A program made the position numbers and the translations under genes. Positions 58,312 through 64,000 of a DNA stretch of 64,000 bases are shown piece by piece (position 1 is the stretch's first letter; each line of letters starts with the position of its first letter). Origin of the DNA: Emergomyces orientalis (taxonomy: Eukaryota > Ascomycota > Eurotiomycetes > Onygenales > Ajellomycetaceae); contig MOWL01000001.1 in NCBI GenBank assembly GCA_002110485.1, positions 1,054,001 through 1,118,000 on the forward strand, given 5' to 3'. The notes below the pieces were generated by a model. The model was given only the letters and a program-made list of their open reading frames with translations. It was not told where the DNA came from and did not search any database.

Positions 58312-59245
58312 GCTTCCTTGAGAGTGAACTGTGGGTTTATCTGAGTGACGCAGGGCGTTGGAGTGACAGATCATCAAAAAAAAAAGGGTAATAGGGGAGG
58401 AGAAATTGGACGGAAAAACCTTGTTCTTAGTTTGGAAGAAGTGAAGGGGAACGTTCTTTTCTACCTTTCTTGTCTTTCAAAGGCCATGGGATAATGAAAT
58501 ATCGAAGCAAATCTTGTTACGAAATAGCGAAAGTGGGAAGGATGTCATTTTTTTATTTATTTTCAGTCTCTCCATTTGTTTTACTTTTATTTATTATAAA
58601 AAACATGATGTACTGTAACTACAGCAAGAAGGACGTCCCCTCGCCAATATCCATGTCGAAGAAAGATCCTGACCTCACCGGACCTGATCGAAACCATTCC
58701 AAATTCAATGAACGATGTCAAAGCCGTTCCATTTTTTCTTCCCATTCGAACGCTTTTCTTATCATTTTGCATTTTTTACTTCTCTTTTTCGGTCTCGGAA
58801 TATTTCTTCTTCTTCCTTGTTTTTTCGCTTTATTCCCCCTAATCTCATTATTGTCTGTTTCCTTTCGGTGCGATGAGAATTTATTTTATCAACCTCTATA
58901 TTCATGCTCTTATCCCAATTATATCCCAAACCATCATAAAACAGGATGGGTAATCCACCAATCCCGTTCATCTGCGTCAACTGCTCAGAAGTACGTGCGT
59001 AATTCTTTCTCAATAGATGTATTCAATCCTATTTTCTTCTATATTATTTTTCTCTCTTTTTTATAATAAGTCAAGAAAGAGAGGGGGAAGCCAATCTAAG
59101 TACCGAGAATTTAGGGAAGCCTATTCCAGACAGAATTTCTTATCCAGAAAACGTTATTTCAACCCACCAAACTTCCCATCGATCTTGATAAACCCCCAGC
59201 AAACTCCTCCCCGGCGCGAACCATTCTCAATCCTGCCTCAAACAC

Positions 59246-59280
59246 AATAATAATAATAATAATAATAATCATAATAATAA
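59246..59280 (+). repeat. (AAT)n microsatellite, one interruption
   Basis: About eleven units with a single TCA break near 59269. Confidence 0.85.
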
Positions 59281-59966
59281 CTGAAAAATGAATATCTCGC
59301 TTTCCTCTCTCCGCTACACAGAAGCCCCCTTCTCAACCAGCGCACCCACATCCTGCTATTACTGGTGATATCAGCCTCACCACGCTTTTCTCTCCATCCC
59401 CCCACTCAGGTCACCAAATAGTCGTTTTTTTTTTCCCTTCTATTTTTCTGTGAGAAAAAAAATAAAAAATACAAAATAAAAAATAAAAAAATAAAAGACC
59501 CATGCGCTTTTGCTCCGCTTTGTCCGCTCACGAGGTCCCGCATCAATTCCAAATTCATCCTAAGAAAAATTTAAAAAAATTAAAATTAAAATTAAAAAAA
59601 ATCGCGAAAAGAGCCAACGACTACTACCCCTATTTTTTTTTTTTTTTAAACGAATTGTGGCGCAGGAAGAACATAGAAACAACGCACAGTTCAGAACCCC
59701 CCCACTCACGCACGACATGAACGGGAACGGAACTCTTGGGGTGAGGGGCAACAAGGCGAAGAAAAGAAGATAAGAGAAAAAAAAAGAAAAGAAAGGCAAT
59801 GTAAAAAAAAAAACCGAACAGGAATGGCAGAAGATTTATGATATGGTCAATGACATGACATGACAGGATACAGTTTATTAGTTTTGTACTACTACAAACA
59901 GGGCATCTAAGGATACCTATATGTAGGTACGAACCATATCACACGAGAGATAATTTGAGCTGCCAA

Positions 59967-59967
<1 letters not shown>

Positions 59968-59997
<30 letters not shown>
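59968..59997 (+). repeat. poly-A tract of 30
   Basis: Uninterrupted A30 followed by TTT. No clear target-site duplication or element body was found beside it. Confidence 0.9.
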
Positions 59998-60001
<4 letters not shown>

Positions 60002-60187
60002 TGTTTGTAAAATACTACAAAAACTCACACTTAGATAATATGGACTTGTTTATATATACAACGAGTTGGAAACATTTTTCTGTATATATGCGAAATTGCA
60101 GAACCCTAGAATTCAGATGAAAGCAATGAATCTCGTGGAGATACGGGGATTGAAAAAGGATATAAAGTGACTTGGTACAGGTACCAT

Positions 60188-60201
60188 GTACAGTACAGTA
60201 C
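60188..60201. repeat. overlapping GTACAGTAC units
   Basis: Two overlapping copies (60188-60196 and 60193-60201), just after a GGTACC site. Same motif family as 1474-1504 and 1968-1981. Confidence 0.8.
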
Positions 60202-61192
60202 TATATAGCTCCCCCTCCCCCAAAACCCCAATAGTTAAAATTAAACCCTGAGAGGTCCCATGGATGCTTGCTGCTGTGAGTAACTGGAACTACTTCTGTA
60301 CATCAGCGGAGGCTGGATGTAATAGTGGGGAGTATGCGGAGGAGGAGGAACAAAAGAACATGGTACACTTCTTGAATGCATTACAGAAAATGGAATTACA
60401 TATATATATTTTATGTATATCTGGAAGCAACCACACGTTCTGTATATGTATATGTAGTGTATATATGGTTTCCAGCACATTCACATCGCATAAGAGAAAG
60501 AAATGAGCGAGGCAAAGGGCGGATGGCTGTATTTTCTTTCCCACAGGGACCACCAATTGGGTCCAGCATTAACATTTTAACGAAGGAAAAGGAAAAGGAA
60601 ATGGAAATGGGATGAGGTATTAGAAGGAAGAATTTTTTGGCATTGTTTTCTCTTTTCTTATCTATATATCTATTTTATATTACATGTACTAATCTGATCC
60701 TGTGGTATCTTAAACGGTTTCTGTGGTTCATTTTTCGTGGTTCCATCTAGCCTAAAGAAAACCTTGACTACCTAACTAACATACCTCTCTATCCATGCAG
60801 GATGATCTATTATTATCTATTGAGAGGAAAGAAAATGCGCCATCGTGTACACCACACCATTTCACCAACACCGCCTCCCCCCTCTCTTTTAAATTTGAAT
60901 TCCATGGCTTCATCGTACACGCATTCGTATCTGTATGTCTTATTGTACGAATGCCGGTTAAAAGCAACACATCATGGGTATCCCTAGGATCAACAGTTCC
61001 TGAAAGCCAATGCGTCGCTGTTGTGCTGCTGTTGTCCCGATGTCTCTCCGTCGAGAAAAGTAATGCAGCCATTTCTTTGGGGATTTGCCCGTTGTACATG
61101 TATTCATATATGTACCACAAGGGCTCCTTCCATTTTGTGTGTAATGAAGGGAGTGGGGCCGTGTTCCGCAAGCTCGGGCCGCTTGGTTGTAG

Positions 61193-61218
61193 AAAAAAAA
61201 AAAAAAAAAAAAAAAAAA
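61193..61218 (+). repeat. poly-A tract of 26
   Basis: Uninterrupted A26 in non-coding DNA. A second long A tract within 1.3 kb of the first. Confidence 0.9.
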
Positions 61219-61628
61219 CCAAAATAACAAATTTAAGGCAAGGGACCAAGTGTTCGTCGAAAGATGTCAAATCGCTAGTATAGAGTACTTATTAATAAAT
61301 CGGGGAATTTCAAACTTTCAAAGGAACTCCTTCCGTTCTGGGCCGTCCTCGTTTTGCCTTCGTATCCGGAAACTTGCCAGGAGCCTTCTGGCTCTGGAGA
61401 GGAGGGATTTTGTTGGTTAGGAACAAATTTTTTGTGGTTGAGTCAATTATCATTGCCGTCGCAGCATGTGCAGACATGCAGGTAGTTTTAGAATAGAACC
61501 ACGCTATCTAATAACGTAGAAAGGAAATACATCAAAGGCTTGATTGACCGTTTTGTGGTAGTCTTTCAAGGGGAAGTGAAAAGAGGCCCTTAGAGGCGGA
61601 TTTAGCGATTGTCGCAAACGGTCGCGAA

Positions 61629-64000
61629 TCAGCCGGGTGGGATGTCAGGGTGTAAGGGAGGTATATGCACTGGAGGGTTTTCGGATTCATCCTCAACTTG
61701 GATTTCGCTAGGAGGGCTCTCTGAAAATTCTGGTGGTGGCGGAGACGCCTCTAGTAGACGTAAACTTTCCGATGGAGTGCGCGTACTTTCGTCGGTGTCT
61801 GTTGGCAAACATCTTGCACCATCAGTCATACAGGACCCTCTCAGGAGACATTCATCCATCAGAGATGCAGGCCCGTCCCTCACAGCCAATCCAATGGCAA
61901 GAACGAGTGCAAATGAAAATCTAGTCCATAGTTCGAAGGGTCTAACTGGAGGGGGTTCTGGAGAAATAAGTAAAGAATGTCTTCTCGCGCAAACTCTCAG
62001 AGGGGTACGCATTAATGCTGAGGTATCGTCGGGTTGAATGGTAGTGGTGTGTCTTGTTGGTGTTTCTTCAACATGTGAGGAACGGTAACGCATCCCAGAA
62101 TGGGAAGAGTCCGTCAGATTCCAAGAGTTGGCAGTGACGGCCGCGTTTTTGTTATCGTTGTAATCGGTCTGGCACTGGTGTTTGTTTTTGAGCCATTGAT
62201 TTCTCGGTTGACCACCTAGGAAAATGCCCAGGACCCACCAGGACAACTTCCCCAGCCGTTTCCAATTTGCATGCCATGCGTTTGCAATAATTCGCCGAAC
62301 CAAGTTTACGGGGTGAGGGGCAGCATCCCAAATGTGGTAGAAAGCATCTTGCTTGCCATCAAGAGAAGGTACAGAACTGCATGGTACTGGATAATTCTTG
62401 CGATGCCTTGCTACTTTCGAATTGAGCATTGCCACAGCAGTAACATCCCGGTCAATTTTGCGATTGATTCGGGGTCCTAAGTGCGTTGATGAATTGTAAG
62501 ACTTTTGGCAAAGCTCCTTCTCTAGCGTACAGGGCGCCATTCGTTTGGACGGCTCGTTTTGTTCTTGAATATCGTATGCCGGCGGGTCCATCAGAGTGGC
62601 TGGATGGACATCGTCGAAAAAGAGGCGAGTCGATCCGGTAGCCGAACGATCATCTAGGTCAGTTTCCAGAGGCGCCAGTCCCTCGGAGATTCTATGGTCA
62701 TTGATGGCTTCATCAAACGTTTGATATCGATGTGATTGTCCCTCAAGTGCACGTAAGGTGTCGGGCTCCATCCAAGCTGAGCTGGGAGAATCCTGAGCAA
62801 CGGCAGGGCGCAAATGGAAAGGGGATATTGGATCGCTGGAGAAAGATTGGCGGTGTGTTTGGCCAACTGGTACATGCGGAGAAGTCGCAGGCAGTATAAG
62901 TGGTTTCAACGCGCACGAACCAGGAGGGAACCGCCTCATCCTCCTGGGGTGGTTGGAAAATTTCCCTTGAGCCTCGGGTGATAGAGGGAAAGAGGTTCCC
63001 CAAAAGGACGAGGTAGATGAAGAATGGGAAATCATGGATGAGCGTTGTGATTCTGGGGCACGTGTAGACGGAGGGGAACACGAGTCACCTACCCCAGAAT
63101 CGAGAGACATCAGTTCGGGATCATCCCCATGTCCAATTCTCTGTGGTGACGACATACTGGAGCGATCAGCTGGGTGATAGTCGTGAACCGAAGGGTCTAG
63201 CGGGGGATTTGAGCCGGGTACTGATAGGGGTTGAAAGAGTGCCTTTCGAACGGGAGACAAAGGGATCTTGGAAAACATAGATCGAGGCCTTGGTGTCCGA
63301 TATACACCGTTCGCTTGCGGAGAAGAAGTCTCGGGCACGCGATTTATTCCAGGTAGCGATTCTATCCTTGTTGGTGATTGGGCCAAAAGTTCTGTTAACA
63401 CGTCGATCCTCCGCTCCAAGCTACGATTTGTCGAATTGACCGCATCCATGTTTTGTAATTTTTGGTTCGCCATTTCAATTTCCCATTGCTGTTCATGGAC
63501 TTTGCTTTCTTTAATTTCGATATCTCTCTCTAACGCGCGAATTTTTGCGCGAAGCTGTGATTCCTTGTCGATTGTGTCGCGTAATTCGTCCTTCAATCGA
63601 GCTTCGAATTTGGTTTCCCATTCTAGCAGTTCCTGTTTTAATATTTTATGTTCCGCATTGAGGGCTTTGAACTTCGCTGCCTGAACATTCGTTGTAGATG
63701 AGTCTATCGATTCGACCCGGTCTAACGAGGCTACAAGCTGCTCCTCGAGATGTTCTATGTACCTCGAAACCTCGAGGTCTGCGTTCCTGTATGCCATATC
63801 TGGTCGTCCTTTTGAGCGGTCGAGGATGTTGAAGGGTGATGATCTCCAAGAGGATGAAGATCTCTTCGATTTCGCTGGCATATCTGGATCGCTGAAGTCA
63901 AAAGTGTCCAGATCAATAGGAGGCCCTAATTGCCCGGTGCACTTCGAGGGGGAATATATGGGGAAATCATGGATAGAGGGATCCGGTGAAAGTGGATCAC
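61629..64000 (-). CDS. large coiled-coil protein with one C-terminal membrane segment (5' end beyond right edge)
   Basis: I do not recognise a named family. One uninterrupted frame of at least 790 codons is open to the right edge. An ATG at 63881 exists, but the 39 codons before it (with DFPIYSPSK and DLDTFDFSDP) have normal coding character, so the true start is probably outside. Counting from 63881: a Ser/Arg-rich start (KRSSSSWRSSPFN), then a long coiled coil at about 35-165 with regular heptads (YIEHLEEQLVASLDRV, LKQELLEWETKFEARLKDEL, LRAKIRALERDIEIKESKV). A Ser/Pro-rich, likely disordered middle with many SP sites follows (165-480). Near 650-668 lies a hydrophobic segment, FSFALVLAIGLAV, which could be a membrane anchor, followed by a short acidic and Pro-rich tail. 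This layout fits a tethered scaffold or a nuclear-envelope or spindle-pole component, but that is a guess. Confidence 0.75.
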   Translation of the reverse strand, partial: DPLSPDPSIHDFPIYSPSKCTGQLGPPIDLDTFDFSDPDMPAKSKRSSSSWRSSPFNILDRSKGRPDMAYRNADLEVSRYIEHLEEQLVASLDRVESIDSSTTNVQAAKFKALNAEHKILKQELLEWETKFEARLKDELRDTIDKESQLRAKIRALERDIEIKESKVHEQQWEIEMANQKLQNMDAVNSTNRSLERRIDVLTELLAQSPTRIESLPGINRVPETSSPQANGVYRTPRPRSMFSKIPLSPVRKALFQPLSVPGSNPPLDPSVHDYHPADRSSMSSPQRIGHGDDPELMSLDSGVGDSCSPPSTRAPESQRSSMISHSSSTSSFWGTSFPLSPEAQGKFSNHPRRMRRFPPGSCALKPLILPATSPHVPVGQTHRQSFSSDPISPFHLRPAVAQDSPSSAWMEPDTLRALEGQSHRYQTFDEAINDHRISEGLAPLETDLDDRSATGSTRLFFDDVHPATLMDPPAYDIQEQNEPSKRMAPCTLEKELCQKSYNSSTHLGPRINRKIDRDVTAVAMLNSKVARHRKNYPVPCSSVPSLDGKQDAFYHIWDAAPHPVNLVRRIIANAWHANWKRLGKLSWWVLGIFLGGQPRNQWLKNKHQCQTDYNDNKNAAVTANSWNLTDSSHSGMRYRSSHVEETPTRHTTTIQPDDTSALMRTPLRVCARRHSLLISPEPPPVRPFELWTRFSFALVLAIGLAVRDGPASLMDECLLRGSCMTDGARCLPTDTDESTRTPSESLRLLEASPPPPEFSESPPSEIQVEDESENPPVHIPPLHPDIPPG

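Larger units (their letters stand above)
58312..61628. other. gene-free stretch, 3.3 kb, rich in homopolymer runs
   Basis: Convergent spacer. The plus strand has T-rich (58540-59070) and A-rich (59440-59660) blocks, (AAT)n at 59246-59280, A30 at 59968-59997, GTACAGTAC copies at 60188-60201, and A26 at 61193-61218. Frames of up to 198 codons here are low-complexity (Phe/Leu/Ser) and not convincing. Confidence 0.6.

Noticed and set aside
58470..59066. A 198-codon Phe/Leu-rich plus-strand frame
   Set aside because: It arises from a T-rich block. It resembles a membrane protein only by composition and lies in the 3' flank of the GPI-protein gene.

Overview
This window is nuclear DNA from a filamentous ascomycete (Pezizomycotina). 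I would place it in the Eurotiomycetes, probably Onygenales, but that placement is inference from gene content and style. The evidence is short spliceosomal introns (mostly 50-130 nt with GTAWGT/GTGAGT-type donors and YAG acceptors), eukaryotic genes such as DOM34, RPS19, PEX2 and KAP120, a secreted GH5 exo-glucanase, and AT-rich intergenic DNA with simple repeats. I saw no rRNA, tRNA, CRISPR array or transposase-bearing element. Exon borders were set by hand from splice motifs, reading phase and conserved protein blocks.

Region 1 (1-19.1 kb) is gene-poor. It holds three separate Myb/SANT-type putative DNA-binding proteins: a minus-strand gene cut by the left edge (1-984), a plus-strand gene at 8571-9635 and a plus-strand gene at 15386-16668. 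Gene-free stretches of 7.6, 5.7 and 2.4 kb separate or follow them. The stretches carry GTAC-rich and CCTAGG-type palindromes.

Region 2 (19.1-33.8 kb) is denser. DOM34/pelota (ribosome rescue) and an aldo-keto reductase are divergently transcribed. They are followed by an acidic orphan protein with KEN-box-like motifs, RPS19 (small ribosomal subunit eS19), a striking fusion of an alpha/beta-hydrolase with a capping-enzyme-type cysteine phosphatase, and a dihydroxy-acid dehydratase paralogue that lacks an obvious mitochondrial leader.

Region 3 (33.8-53.5 kb) carries an anion:cation-symporter-type MFS permease, a small secreted cysteine-rich protein, the divergent pair PEX2 (peroxisomal RING peroxin) and KAP120 (importin-beta family), a secreted exo-1,3-beta-glucanase, and an NAD-type aldehyde dehydrogenase.

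Region 4 (53.5-64 kb) has a 4.2 kb gene-free stretch, a Kre9/Knh1-like GPI-anchored cell-surface protein behind a strong pyrimidine tract, a 3.3 kb homopolymer-rich stretch, and a large coiled-coil protein with one C-terminal membrane segment that runs off the right edge.

The genes do not form an obvious pathway or secondary-metabolite cluster. The links I see are local: paired divergent promoters (DOM34/aldo-keto reductase, dehydratase/MFS, PEX2/KAP120, EXG1/aldehyde dehydrogenase) and two cell-wall/surface genes (EXG1 and the GPI protein). The items most worth a second look are the hydrolase-phosphatase fusion, the three Myb-like genes in long gene-free DNA, and two families of short palindromic or oriented motifs that recur in non-coding DNA well above chance.
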